Made by a program: the position numbers and the translations under genes. Below are positions 9,816 to 18,359 of a DNA stretch of 64,000 nucleotides, piece after piece; position 1 is the first letter of the stretch, and each line of letters opens with the position of its first letter. The notes below the pieces were generated by a model that was not told where the DNA came from, did no database searches, and saw only the letters and a program-made list of their open reading frames with translations. Source of the stretch: Pseudomonas botevensis (GTDB lineage Bacteria > Pseudomonadota > Gammaproteobacteria > Pseudomonadales > Pseudomonadaceae); assembly GCF_019145475.1 (NCBI RefSeq), contig NZ_JAHTKI010000009.1, positions 1 to 64,000 on the forward strand. Direction: 5' to 3'.

Positions 9816-10016
9816 ATGAACAACAAAACCATTCGATGGACGACCAACTTAATGATGGGTATGGGGACTGGATTCATGGTGACGGGGGCTGCTGCATTCG
9901 TGATTGGCAACGTGAGTGATGCCGACACGATCCGCACAAGTGCTGCGATGACGGTCAGCAGTTTTTTCGTCATCGCTGCCTCTTTCGCCGTAGCCCTGCT
10001 CGAGGATAAATCATGA
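9816..10016 (+). CDS. Small membrane protein, unknown function
   Basis: A 66-residue protein with two predicted hydrophobic segments, around LMMGMGTGFMVTGAAAFVIG and around AMTVSSFFVIAASFAVALL, and short polar ends. The ATG at 9816 has an AAGGA site five bases upstream; an in-frame ATG at 9810 overlaps that site. Its stop overlaps the next start (ATGA), which supports real translation. No family was recognised. It sits between the aldehyde dehydrogenase promoter region and the amidohydrolase, on the opposite strand from both. Confidence 0.6.
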   Translation: MNNKTIRWTTNLMMGMGTGFMVTGAAAFVIGNVSDADTIRTSAAMTVSSFFVIAASFAVALLEDKS

Positions 10017-10216
10017 CTTACCCAATGATTTTGGGCTTGTGGGTACTCGCGATCGCTTTGCTTATCGCGTTCGCGTTTTACCGGGATTATCGGATTGAAA
10101 CCAAATCGCGCGGCACCAGAGAGTTGGCCGCAAAAGCGCAAGTACAGGAGACGAACTCAATGGTTTGTGAGTCTTGTGGGCGCTACAGGGTTCACCCGGA
10201 CAACTCCGTTCGCTAG
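10013..10216 (+). CDS. Small membrane-anchored protein with a CxxC motif, unknown function
   Basis: A 67-residue protein with one N-terminal membrane helix (about residues 4-22), a basic linker and a C-terminal tail that carries CESC. The start ATG overlaps the stop of the preceding small gene by four bases, so the two are translationally coupled and may form a membrane pair. The CxxC could bind metal or be redox-active. No family was recognised and there is no direct evidence linking it to the amine dehydrogenase, although it lies within that locus. Confidence 0.55.
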   Translation: MTYPMILGLWVLAIALLIAFAFYRDYRIETKSRGTRELAAKAQVQETNSMVCESCGRYRVHPDNSVR

Positions 10217-10229
10217 CCCCGAATGGGCG

Positions 10230-10274
10230 CTTGCCAATACAGGTCCGCCCGAGGGTGAGACCTGTATTGGCAAG
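10230..10274. terminator. Perfect 15-bp inverted repeat between converging genes
   Basis: CTTGCCAATACAGGT (10230-10244) and its exact complement (10260-10274) enclose a 15-base GC-rich loop. The element sits between the end of the small membrane pair and the stop codon of the amidohydrolase. It lacks a T-tract, so it is either a two-way terminator or a transcript-stabilising hairpin. Confidence 0.55.
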
Positions 10275-10283
10275 GAGAATCGG

Positions 10284-12230
10284 TCAGCGCTCAGGGTTGG
10301 TATAAACCTTGTGCCCACCTTTCCAGGTTTCGCAGACCTTGATGTCACGGATGCTGGTGGCCGGGACGTTTTCGTCGAGCGGGTTCTGCCCGAGGATCAC
10401 GAAGTCGGCGAAGTATCCGTCCTGCAACGAGCCGGTGAATTTATCCGCGTGACATTGCCAGGCCGCGTCATAGGTGATGGCTTTCAACGCCTCTTCTCGG
10501 CTCAGGCACTGGGCCTTGTTGAGCACCGGTTGTTGCGCTGGATCATCAATGAAGGTGCCGTCCTCGCCGCGTTTGCCTTCGAGTTTTCGGGTCACCGCCT
10601 GTTCCATGGAGCGCAGCGGTCCCAGTGGCGTGACCGTGCAATCGCTGTGCAGCGAGATGCGCAGACCGCGGCCCAGGGCGTCCTTGCACAAGTCGAGCAT
10701 GTCGGTGGCTTTGGATTCGAAAATCGCCTGCTCGAACACATAACCCCAATAACCCACATGACCGATCAGGAAGCTGGGCGAGATGCCCAGGGTCTGCAGT
10801 TGATCGAGGGTGTCGGTTTTCAGCAGTGAGCAGTGTTCGATGCGATGACGTTTCTCCAGGCCGCTCTGACCGTTCAGCGCAGTCTTGTACGCCTGTAGGG
10901 TGAATTCGATCGCACGGTCGCCGTTGGCGTGGATCATCAGCGGCCAACCCGTGGCCACGGCCTTGTTCAGGGTCGTCTGATAGGCGTCGGGGAGGGTGGT
11001 CGGTGTGGTGTTTTCCGCGCCGGGATCACAGAAGTTGAAGTTGCCTTTTTCCGCTGTGGTCTCGCAGCAGTAGCGATGCTCCTGATAACCCGTCAGCCCC
11101 TGGTTCGAGCCGTCGGAGATCAGTTTCACCGAGCCCTGGTAAAACAGCCGGGCCGCTTCTTTGGTCACCGGTTTGTAGGGCGCGATGTGGCTGAAATCCA
11201 CGCCGTCGCAAGCCGCCGCGTAACCCACGCGCAGGTTGCGTGAATGGGTCAGGCCGTACGCTTCGAGAATCAGTTTGGAGGTCTTGTCCACCATCGCGTC
11301 ATACAGCAGGGTGATGCCGCGTTTTGAGGCCGTTTCAAAGTAGTGCTTCATGTACTTGAAGATATTCACGACATCCAGCGCCTGCGCCAGCGGGATCGAC
11401 AGGATGGCCGGCATGATGCCGGCTTCTTCCTGCAGCCTGCCCTGGGTTTTCTCGAGGAAGTCCTCGTAGCTGGTGTAGTGACTGCGCAGCTTCTCGCTGG
11501 CCTTGTTCTGATGGTGATACACGGCGTCGCACGCGGCGGTATTCAGGTAAACGGTGTGCATCGAGGCGCTGATCATCAACAGCGGGCGGTCGGACACGAT
11601 GCTGTCAAGGTTGCCGGTGTTGTCGGCGTTTTTGTCGAAGTGCCGGTCGCAGTAAAAGGACGTGAGGGTGTTCAATTCACCCTTTTTCCTTGCCTTGACG
11701 AAGGGCATCAGGGCGGGGTCGACCATGCGTCCCAGAAACCAGCTCGACTTTCCGTCGGGAAGGTTTTCACTGATCCTTTTTTTGAGCCAGCTCCAGTCAT
11801 AACGGGGTTTCAAGCGCTGCGTAGCGTTGTCGATCGGCCCCAGATCGACCCAGCCTTCCATGATGCAGGACTGGACGATATGCATGTGCGGCTCGATCAG
11901 GCCCGGGATCAGCGTCTTGCCGTTCAACGGATAGGTCTTGTAATGAATGCTCCTGTCTTTCATGCACTGCTGAACGTAAGCCAGGGTGCCCGAAGCGACC
12001 ACGTCGCCGCCATGGATGCCGAGCGCGTCGACCCGTTCCTTCATGTTGCCGTCTTTGAGGGGATAGATGATGCCGTCGGTGAAAATCAACGACTCGCTGC
12101 CGGGTTCCGGCAGCAGGCCGGCGACCGTGCCTGTGAAGGCTTTGAGGTCGACCGTGTGCTTGAGTGCGTTCCATACCGGGTTTTCACAGCCGCAGTGCGT
12201 GCAGTTGTGACCAGTTCCTTGTGATCCCAT
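10284..12230 (-). CDS. YtcJ-type amidohydrolase (amidohydrolase_3 family)
   Basis: A 648-residue metal-dependent hydrolase. Metal-site motifs of the family are visible: GLIEPHMHI near residue 115, HANGDRAIEFTLQAY, HRIEHCS and LHSDCTVTPLG. The protein begins with a CTHCGC cluster (residues 10-15), not usual for this family, and has no signal peptide. The ATG at 12230 has a GAGGA site nine bases upstream. Family members hydrolyse C-N bonds in amides such as formamides and N-acyl compounds; the substrate here is unknown. Its place between the two halves of the amine dehydrogenase locus suggests release of a primary amine from an amide, which is an inference. It is divergent from qhpA, with about 370 bases between the two starts. 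Confidence 0.82.
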   Translation of the reverse strand: MGSQGTGHNCTHCGCENPVWNALKHTVDLKAFTGTVAGLLPEPGSESLIFTDGIIYPLKDGNMKERVDALGIHGGDVVASGTLAYVQQCMKDRSIHYKTYPLNGKTLIPGLIEPHMHIVQSCIMEGWVDLGPIDNATQRLKPRYDWSWLKKRISENLPDGKSSWFLGRMVDPALMPFVKARKKGELNTLTSFYCDRHFDKNADNTGNLDSIVSDRPLLMISASMHTVYLNTAACDAVYHHQNKASEKLRSHYTSYEDFLEKTQGRLQEEAGIMPAILSIPLAQALDVVNIFKYMKHYFETASKRGITLLYDAMVDKTSKLILEAYGLTHSRNLRVGYAAACDGVDFSHIAPYKPVTKEAARLFYQGSVKLISDGSNQGLTGYQEHRYCCETTAEKGNFNFCDPGAENTTPTTLPDAYQTTLNKAVATGWPLMIHANGDRAIEFTLQAYKTALNGQSGLEKRHRIEHCSLLKTDTLDQLQTLGISPSFLIGHVGYWGYVFEQAIFESKATDMLDLCKDALGRGLRISLHSDCTVTPLGPLRSMEQAVTRKLEGKRGEDGTFIDDPAQQPVLNKAQCLSREEALKAITYDAAWQCHADKFTGSLQDGYFADFVILGQNPLDENVPATSIRDIKVCETWKGGHKVYTNPER

Positions 12231-12265
12231 GATTCCATTCCTCAGGTTGTCGGTGGTGTGAGGTG

Positions 12266-12287
12266 TGTCGCACTGAACATGCGAACA
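12266..12287. promoter_or_regulatory. Possible activator site between the amidohydrolase and qhpA
   Basis: TGTCGC and GCGAACA flank nine bases, resembling the palindrome at 9548-9564. A further TGTCGC lies at 12380-12385. The 12231-12601 gap holds no ORF that looks coding. No -24/-12 promoter with correct spacing was found before qhpA: TGGCACG at 12473-12479 is followed by TTGC five bases too far away. Confidence 0.3.
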
Positions 12288-12601
12288 GCAAGCGTAGCAG
12301 GCACATTGATATCAGACGGTCACTCGTCGGCCGTCCGCTGGCGGGCACGGCAACTATGCTTGTCTCACACTGCAACAGCTGTCGCGAAATTGGACGCTGG
12401 TGAACATCGCCACTGTCGTAAAGGCGCAGTGATCTTCACGTAACTGCTTGATTGAAAAGCTTATCGGCAAGCTGGCACGCTCCGTGTATTGCTCATCGCA
12501 GACGTTTCGCTTGCCTCCGTTCGCGGCGTGCCGCCAACGGCAGAAACCATAAAAACGATAAGCCACAACAATAAGAAAGCACCGTGCGAGGTTCGACGTT
12601 G

Positions 12602-14182
12602 ATGAAGAGAAAACTCCGATCAGGCATGAGCGCCAGCCTGCTGGCCGTGGCCGCTTGTGTCGCCCTGCATTCCCCCCACAGCCTGGCGGCGCGCGATGCG
12701 CAGACCATCCTCAAGGAAACCTGCCAAGGCTGTCACACCCCGGAAGCCGATAATGCCCTGAGCCGCATCAGCCACCAGCGCAAGACCCCGGAAGGCTGGC
12801 TGATGAGCATCGCCCGCATGCAAACCATGCACGGCCTGCAGATCAGCGACGATGATCGCCGCACCCTGGTCAAATACCTGGCCGATACCCAGGGCCTGGC
12901 GCCGAGCGAAACCGATGGCGTGCGTTACGCGCTGGAGCGGCGGTTGAACACCGTTGAGCAGTTCGACGAGAAAACCGCGCAGATGTGCGGCCGCTGCCAC
13001 TCCGGCGCGCGGGTCGCCCTGCAACGGCGTCCGGCACAGGAATGGGAACGGCTGGTGAATTTCCACCTCGGTCAATGGCCGTCGCTGGAGTATCAGGCCC
13101 TGGCCCGCGACCGCGACTGGTTCGATATCGCCCGCAAGGAGATGGTGCCGCTGCTGGCCAAGCGTTATCCGCTGGACAACCCGGCCTGGCAGAAGTGGCT
13201 GAAAACCGCACCGAAAGCCGACGCGCTGGTCGGTGACTGGAACTTCAGCGGCCACCTGCCGGGCAAGGGCGAACTGGCCGGCAGCATGAACGTCAGCGCC
13301 GACGGCAGCGACACCTTCAAGGTCAGCGTCAAGGGCCAGTACGCCGATGGTAGCCCGTTCAATGGCGACGGCAGCGCGATCCTCTACAGCGGTTACGAAT
13401 GGCGCGGCAACGTGACCATCGACGGCGTGACCATGCGTCAGGTGTTCGCTGCGCAGGGCAATGCCATGCAGGGCCGGATGTTCGAGGCCGAGCATGACGA
13501 GCGCGGTCTGGACTTCGTGGCAGCCAAGCAGGGTTCGCAACGCTTGCTGGCGGTACAGCCGGGTTACGTGAAGGCCGGCAGTGAAACCGAAGTGACCCTG
13601 ATCGGCAGCGGTTTGAGCGGCAAGCCGAACTTTGGCAAAGGCGTGGAAGTGGTCGAAGTGCTCGAGCAAAGTGCCGGGCAGATCAAGGTCAAGGTCAAGA
13701 CGGCGGCCAATGCCCCGGCCGGGTTGCGCGCGGTCAGCGTCGGCAGCCTGAAAGGCCCGAGCCTGTCGGTGTACAGCCAGATCGACTCGGTCAAGGTCGT
13801 GCCGGAGTTTTCCGTGGCGCGGATCGGCGAGGGCGGCGGCTCGACGCCGAAAGTCCAGGGCCGTTTCGACGCGGAAGCCTGGGGCAAGGGCGCCGACGGC
13901 AAGCCGTATCGCATTGGTGTGTTCCCGGCGCAGTGGAAGGTCGAAGCCTTCGACGAGCGTGCCAGGGAGGACGAGGACGTCAAGTTCGCCGGCACCATGC
14001 AGGCCGATGCGGGCGTGTTCACGCCGGGTGATGCCGGGCCGAATCCGGCACGCAAGATGTCCACCAACAATGCCGGCAACCTCAAGGTGATAGCCGCCGT
14101 CGACGACGCAGGGAAATCCCTCACCGGCGAAGGGCACATGATCGTCACCGTGCAACGCTGGAACAATCCACCCATTCCGTAA
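12602..14182 (+). CDS. qhpA: Quinohemoprotein amine dehydrogenase alpha subunit (diheme cytochrome c)
   Basis: A 526-residue secreted subunit. A Sec signal peptide (about 1-30, ending HSLAA) precedes the cytochrome domain, which carries two heme c sites: CQGCH at 41-45 and CGRCH at 129-133. The remainder would form the beta-barrel and Ig-like domains known in the family. The hemes carry electrons from the quinone in the gamma subunit to periplasmic acceptors. The ATG at 12602 was chosen over an in-frame GTG at 12584 because GAGG lies ten bases upstream and the signal peptide starts with a basic MKRK. It is followed by qhpD, qhpC and qhpB on the same strand. Confidence 0.93.
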   Translation: MKRKLRSGMSASLLAVAACVALHSPHSLAARDAQTILKETCQGCHTPEADNALSRISHQRKTPEGWLMSIARMQTMHGLQISDDDRRTLVKYLADTQGLAPSETDGVRYALERRLNTVEQFDEKTAQMCGRCHSGARVALQRRPAQEWERLVNFHLGQWPSLEYQALARDRDWFDIARKEMVPLLAKRYPLDNPAWQKWLKTAPKADALVGDWNFSGHLPGKGELAGSMNVSADGSDTFKVSVKGQYADGSPFNGDGSAILYSGYEWRGNVTIDGVTMRQVFAAQGNAMQGRMFEAEHDERGLDFVAAKQGSQRLLAVQPGYVKAGSETEVTLIGSGLSGKPNFGKGVEVVEVLEQSAGQIKVKVKTAANAPAGLRAVSVGSLKGPSLSVYSQIDSVKVVPEFSVARIGEGGGSTPKVQGRFDAEAWGKGADGKPYRIGVFPAQWKVEAFDERAREDEDVKFAGTMQADAGVFTPGDAGPNPARKMSTNNAGNLKVIAAVDDAGKSLTGEGHMIVTVQRWNNPPIP

Positions 14183-14261
14183 GGCTGGCCAGAAACGCTT
14201 CCAGACACTTTTCGGAATGACCGCAGGCCTCGCCGGACGGGGCTTGCACAGGAGGTTTGCA

Positions 14262-15692
14262 ATGGGCGCTATCTTGAATCTGGTCGAGCGTAACCTGCAC
14301 GAAGTGCAGGTTGACGCCGACCGCATGCTGTTCCACATCCCCAGCAGTTCGCTGTTCGCCAGCGATGAGCTGACCGGCACCATCATCGACGCGTTGCGCG
14401 GCCCCGGTTGTTCTTCGGAAGACCTGATCCAGCGCCTTGGCGCGCGTTTCAACGGCGAGGAAATCCACGAGACCCTGCGCGAGCTGATCTCGCTGGAGCT
14501 GGTCAGCGACGGCTCGCCACTGACCCCGGACATCGCTGTCAAACGGGTCGAGCGCACGGCGATCAACACCGTGGTGCTCAACGTCAACACCGGTTGCAAC
14601 CTGAGCTGCACCTACTGCTACAAGGAAGACCTCGACAAGCCGTCCGCCGGCAAGAAAATGGACGTCGAGACCGCCATCGCCTCCGTGGAAATGCTGCTGC
14701 GCGAGTCCCCCGACGAAGAGCGTTTCACCGTGGTGTTTTTCGGCGGCGAACCGCTGAGCAACCGCAAGCTGATCGAGTACATGGTCGACTACTGCGAAAA
14801 GCGCTTTGCCGAGGCGGGCAAGTTCGTCGAATTCGTCATGACCACCAATGCCACGCTGCTCACCGAAGAAACCGTGGACTATCTCAATGCCCACCGCTTC
14901 GGTTTGTCGGTGAGCATCGACGGGCCGAAAACCGTGCACGACCGCAACCGTATCACCGTGGGCGGGCAGGGCACCTATGACGTGGTGCGGCGCAAGGCCG
15001 AGATGCTGCTGTCGCGCTACAACAGCCGTCCGGTCGGCGCGCGGGTGACGTTGACCACGGGTGTCACCGATGTCGAAACCATCTGGGATCACCTGTTCAA
15101 CGAGTTGAAGTTCGCGGAAGTCGGGTTTGCCCCGGTGACCTCCGGCGACATCAGCAGCTTCAACCTGAGCAACGCCGAACTGGTCGAGGTGTTCGCCAGC
15201 ATGAAGCGCCTCGGTCGACGTTATCTGGACGCGGCACTGGAACATCGCAACATCGGCTTTTCCAACCTGCACCAGTTGATCACCGATATCCACGAAGGCC
15301 ACAAAAAGGCGCTGCCGTGCGGCGCGGGATTGAAGATGCTGGCGGTCGATCACAAGGGCGAGCTGAACCTGTGCCACCGCTTCACCGGCTCATCGCTGCC
15401 GACCTTCGGCAACGTCCACAACGGTGTGAAACAGGTTGAACTGAACGACTTCCTGTCCCAGCGCCTGGATCGCACCAACACCGGTTGCCACGACTGCCGG
15501 ATCCGCAACCTGTGTTCCGGCGGCTGCTACCACGAGAGCTACGCCCGTTACGGCGATGCGGCGCACCCGACGTATCACTATTGCGAACTGATGCGTGACT
15601 GGGTCGATTTCGGCATCGAGGTCTACACCCGGATCATGGCCAATAACCCTGCGTTCATCAGCAGCTACATCACTCCGCGCAAGGCTCACTGA
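14262..15692 (+). CDS. qhpD: Radical SAM/SPASM thioether-forming enzyme for QHNDH gamma subunit (QhpD)
   Basis: A 476-residue radical SAM enzyme. The cluster motif CNLSCTYC has cysteines at 112, 116 and 119. The C-terminal SPASM-like region is Cys-rich, with [14 protein letters not shown] among its motifs. QhpD forms the three Cys-to-Asp/Glu thioether crosslinks in the gamma peptide before export. The first 90 residues resemble a peptide-recognition (PqqD-like) region. The ATG at 14262 follows a strong AGGAGG site; an upstream in-frame extension lacks one. It is 79 bases after qhpA and one base before qhpC, so coupling with its substrate gene is expected. Confidence 0.93.
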   Translation: MGAILNLVERNLHEVQVDADRMLFHIPSSSLFASDELTGTIIDALRGPGCSSEDLIQRLGARFNGEEIHETLRELISLELVSDGSPLTPDIAVKRVERTAINTVVLNVNTGCNLSCTYCYKEDLDKPSAGKKMDVETAIASVEMLLRESPDEERFTVVFFGGEPLSNRKLIEYMVDYCEKRFAEAGKFVEFVMTTNATLLTEETVDYLNAHRFGLSVSIDGPKTVHDRNRITVGGQGTYDVVRRKAEMLLSRYNSRPVGARVTLTTGVTDVETIWDHLFNELKFAEVGFAPVTSGDISSFNLSNAELVEVFASMKRLGRRYLDAALEHRNIGFSNLHQLITDIHEGHKKALPCGAGLKMLAVDHKGELNLCHRFTGSSLPTFGNVHNGVKQVELNDFLSQRLDRTNTGCHDCRIRNLCSGGCYHESYARYGDAAHPTYHYCELMRDWVDFGIEVYTRIMANNPAFISSYITPRKAH

Positions 15693-15693
15693 T

Positions 15694-16017
15694 ATGAAAC
15701 ATCTCAAGGCAATCAATAACAAAGCGTTGAAGCTGGATCAGGCGGCGGACGAGAACCGCATTGAAGAGGTGGTGGCGATGAGCTCAGTCGCCGGTTGCGC
15801 CTCGACCACCGATCCGGGCTGGGAAATCGATGCGTTCGGCGGGGTGTCGTCGCTGTGCCAGCCGATGGAGGCGGACCTGTATGGCTGCTCCGACCCGTGC
15901 TGGTGGCCGGCCCAGGTGCCGGACATGATGAGCACCTACCCGGACTGGAACAAGGATGCCCAGGCGTCCAACGAAAACTGGCGCAACCTCGGCACGGTCT
16001 TCCCGAAAGACAAATGA
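15694..16017 (+). CDS. qhpC: Quinohemoprotein amine dehydrogenase gamma subunit precursor (CTQ-bearing)
   Basis: A 107-residue precursor that carries the catalytic cysteine tryptophylquinone. A 28-residue leader ([10 protein letters not shown]...RIEEVVA) gives a mature chain of 79 residues. In mature numbering every modified residue of the family falls in place: thioether pairs Cys7-Glu16, Cys27-Asp33 and Cys41-Asp49, and the quinone pair Cys37-Trp43 within YGCSDPCWW. The leader has no hydrophobic signal, in keeping with a dedicated exporter. The ATG at 15694 lies one base after the qhpD stop. Upstream in-frame codons were rejected because they lie inside qhpD and would break the 28-residue leader. 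Confidence 0.95.
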   Translation: MKHLKAINNKALKLDQAADENRIEEVVAMSSVAGCASTTDPGWEIDAFGGVSSLCQPMEADLYGCSDPCWWPAQVPDMMSTYPDWNKDAQASNENWRNLGTVFPKDK

Positions 16018-16057
16018 TGCCCTTGAACAAGCAGCGTACAAGAAGAAGGATTCCAGC

Positions 16058-17179
16058 ATGCCTAGCATCAACACAGCCTGCGGCCTGGCCGCGTTCGCCG
16101 CGCTGAGCGTTTGTTCGCTCAGTGTTCTGGCCGATGAGAACACCGCGCTGCAGGATGGTCACGAATACATGTTGACCACCAATTACCCGAACAACCTGAA
16201 CGTCATCGACCTGGCCACCGACAGCCTGTACAAGACCTGCAAGATGCCCGACGCTTTCGGTCCCGGGACCGTGCAGCTGTCGCCGGATCGCAAGACCGCC
16301 TATGTGCTGAACAACCATTACGCCGACGTTTACGGTGTCGAACTGGACAACTGCAAACAGGTGTTCCACGCCAGCATCACCCAGCAACCGGGGGAAAAGG
16401 CGCGGTCGATGTTCGCCTTCACGGTCAGCCATGACGGCAAGGAAATCTACACCGTCGCCAACCCGACGCTGATGCTCAACGACCGCTACGAGGTCAGGCA
16501 GCCGCGCCTGGATGTCTACGCCGCTGACGCCGGGATGAACGCCAAACCGGTGCGCAGCTTTGCGGCGCCACGGCAGTTGACGATCATGCAGAGTGGCGAT
16601 GACGGCACGTTGTATGTGGCCGGTGCCGATGTGTACAAGGTCGATGTGAAAACCGGCAAATTCGATGTGCTGATCCCCAGCCGTCACTGGAAGCGCCCCA
16701 ACTACAGCGCACCGGACGTGCTCTACGTGTGGAACCAGCAGACTTATCGCCACGACTTCTCGCTGCTCTACACCGCTGCCAAGTTCAAGGACAAGAAGCA
16801 GGACCCGGCCACCGCCGAATACCTGTACGGCCTGTTCAGCATCGACCTGAAGACCGGCAAGACCGAAACCACCGACTTCGGCCCGCTGACGGAAATCTAC
16901 TTCAGCGGCATGCGCTCGCCGAAGGACCCGAACCTGATGTTCGGCGTGCTCAACCGCCTGGCCAAGTACGACATCAAGCAGAAGAAGCTGATTCAGGCGG
17001 CGACCCTGGATCATTCCTACTACTGCATTTCGTTCAACAAGGAGGGCACCAAGATCTACCTGGCCGGGACGTTCAACGATGTGGCGATCTTCGATGCGGA
17101 GACGATGAAACAGACCGGCAGTATCAAGTTGCCGGGTGGGGATATGGCGATTACCACGGCGCAGGTTTTCGTCCGGTAA
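16058..17179 (+). CDS. qhpB: Quinohemoprotein amine dehydrogenase beta subunit
   Basis: A 373-residue secreted protein with a Sec signal peptide (about 1-25, ending SVLA) and repeated blade-like motifs such as VIDLATDSLYKTC and LSPDRKTAYV. It matches the seven-bladed propeller subunit of QHNDH that helps form the amine pocket above the quinone. The ATG at 16058 follows an AGAAGAAGGA site. In-frame upstream sequence overlaps qhpC and lacks a signal peptide start, so it was rejected. It is last in the qhpADCB group and ends before a REP-like palindrome. Confidence 0.92.
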   Translation: MPSINTACGLAAFAALSVCSLSVLADENTALQDGHEYMLTTNYPNNLNVIDLATDSLYKTCKMPDAFGPGTVQLSPDRKTAYVLNNHYADVYGVELDNCKQVFHASITQQPGEKARSMFAFTVSHDGKEIYTVANPTLMLNDRYEVRQPRLDVYAADAGMNAKPVRSFAAPRQLTIMQSGDDGTLYVAGADVYKVDVKTGKFDVLIPSRHWKRPNYSAPDVLYVWNQQTYRHDFSLLYTAAKFKDKKQDPATAEYLYGLFSIDLKTGKTETTDFGPLTEIYFSGMRSPKDPNLMFGVLNRLAKYDIKQKKLIQAATLDHSYYCISFNKEGTKIYLAGTFNDVAIFDAETMKQTGSIKLPGGDMAITTAQVFVR

Positions 17180-17201
17180 TTTGCCTCACCTTAACTGCCG
17201 C

Positions 17202-17249
17202 CATCGCGAGCCAGTCGAGTCGTTGTACCGAGTCGACTGGCTCGCGATG
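17202..17249. repeat. REP-like palindrome
   Basis: Perfect 17-bp arms at 17202-17218 and 17233-17249 contain CATCGCGAGCCAG and its complement. The element lies between the converging qhpB and LprI-like genes and may end transcription from both. Confidence 0.7.
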
Positions 17250-17272
17250 AGGCCGTCACAACCTTCAAGTCA

Positions 17273-17677
17273 TCAGGCCCCAGGCACCGGGCACCCCAAA
17301 TCACCTTCCTCACACTTCAAATACTGCTTGAGCGCCTCGACCCGTGCCTTGGTCACGCCAGTCATGCAGTTGCTGTAGATCAGCGGATAAACACTTCCGC
17401 CCGTCACCCCGGACGCAGAGAACTTGCACTCCGCATCGCGAAACCCGATCCACGCCCGTTGCGCGCCCACCAGCAGCTTTTTGCCGTCGGGGTTGTCCTT
17501 CAGTCGCGCGGTGATCTGCTGGTAGACAGTGTTCAGTTCCTTGTCCGCCGCCTTGAATTCCTGCCCGGCGCATTGGTTCATCGTCGACTGGTCGCTGGCG
17601 TTGGCACAGTCGACGGCGGCATGGGCCAGGGAGGTGAACAGCAATGGCGTCAGGAGCAAAAAGAGGCGTGGGGACAT
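17273..17677 (-). CDS. Secreted DUF1311 / lysozyme inhibitor LprI-family protein
   Basis: A 134-residue protein with a signal peptide (about 1-20, LLFTSLAHA) and the DUF1311 pattern: conserved cysteines and the segment AQRAWIGFRDAECKF. Family members are periplasmic, and some inhibit host lysozyme; that activity is not shown here. The ATG at 17677 was chosen because it begins the signal peptide; longer starts add a basic stretch. It has no operon partner. Confidence 0.8.
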   Translation of the reverse strand: MSPRLFLLLTPLLFTSLAHAAVDCANASDQSTMNQCAGQEFKAADKELNTVYQQITARLKDNPDGKKLLVGAQRAWIGFRDAECKFSASGVTGGSVYPLIYSNCMTGVTKARVEALKQYLKCEEGDLGCPVPGA

Positions 17678-17870
17678 AAGGGTTCTCACTGTGATGAATG
17701 GACGTGCCGAGCAGTGTAGTGACTTCAATGCACTATTGAGATTCGCGCAGCCTGGACGCCTTGAACAACGGGTCAGCCGTCGCCGCGATCGAGCGTCCGC
17801 ACGGGATTGATACAACTTCGCATTGGACATGTGGTCATACAAGCCTACTGTTCAAAACAGGAGGTGACGT

Positions 17871-18359
17871 ATGAAACCAGTACCTAACAGCTTTGAACGT
17901 AAAATCACCCTAAAGTCGCCGCGTTCCCACGTCTGGCGCGCCCTGGTCGATGCGGAGGCGTTCGGCCAGTGGTTTGGTGTTGCGCTGGAGGGCCGGCGGT
18001 TCATCGCCGGTGAGTGGACGCAGGGGCAGGTCACGTATCGCGGTTATGAGCATGTGTTATGGAATGTGTTGGTGGAGCGCGTCGAACCGCAGACCTTGTT
18101 TTCCTTCCGCTGGCATCCCTACGCGGTGAATCCGAAGATCGATTACTCCACGGAGCCGACCACGCTGGTCAAGTTCGAGCTGGAGGATTACGAGGGCGGC
18201 ACCTTGCTGAAAGTCTCCGAGACAGGCTTTGCGCACATCCCCGATTTTCGCCAGAAAGAGGCGTACTACATGGACAGTCGCGGCTGGGAGGAGCAAATGA
18301 GCCGGCTCGAGCAATTCCTCATTGAAAGTGATCGGGCCCGGGAGCGTGAGGGTGGCTGA
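17871..18359 (+). CDS. SRPBCC / AHSA1-type domain protein
   Basis: A 162-residue soluble protein built of one START-like SRPBCC domain, shown by SPRSHVWRALVDAEAFGQWFG at the N terminus and the late GWEEQMSRLEQFL helix. Family members bind hydrophobic ligands or act as stress-linked proteins; the ligand is unknown. The ATG at 17871 has a near-perfect AGGAGGTGA site. The 3' end overlaps the start of the kinase gene, so the two are translated together. Confidence 0.85.
   Translation: MKPVPNSFERKITLKSPRSHVWRALVDAEAFGQWFGVALEGRRFIAGEWTQGQVTYRGYEHVLWNVLVERVEPQTLFSFRWHPYAVNPKIDYSTEPTTLVKFELEDYEGGTLLKVSETGFAHIPDFRQKEAYYMDSRGWEEQMSRLEQFLIESDRAREREGG

Noticed and set aside
12473-12493. TGGCACG followed by TTGC upstream of qhpA, as a sigma-54 promoter
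   Set aside because: There are nine bases between the two elements instead of four, so GG and GC are not ten bases apart.
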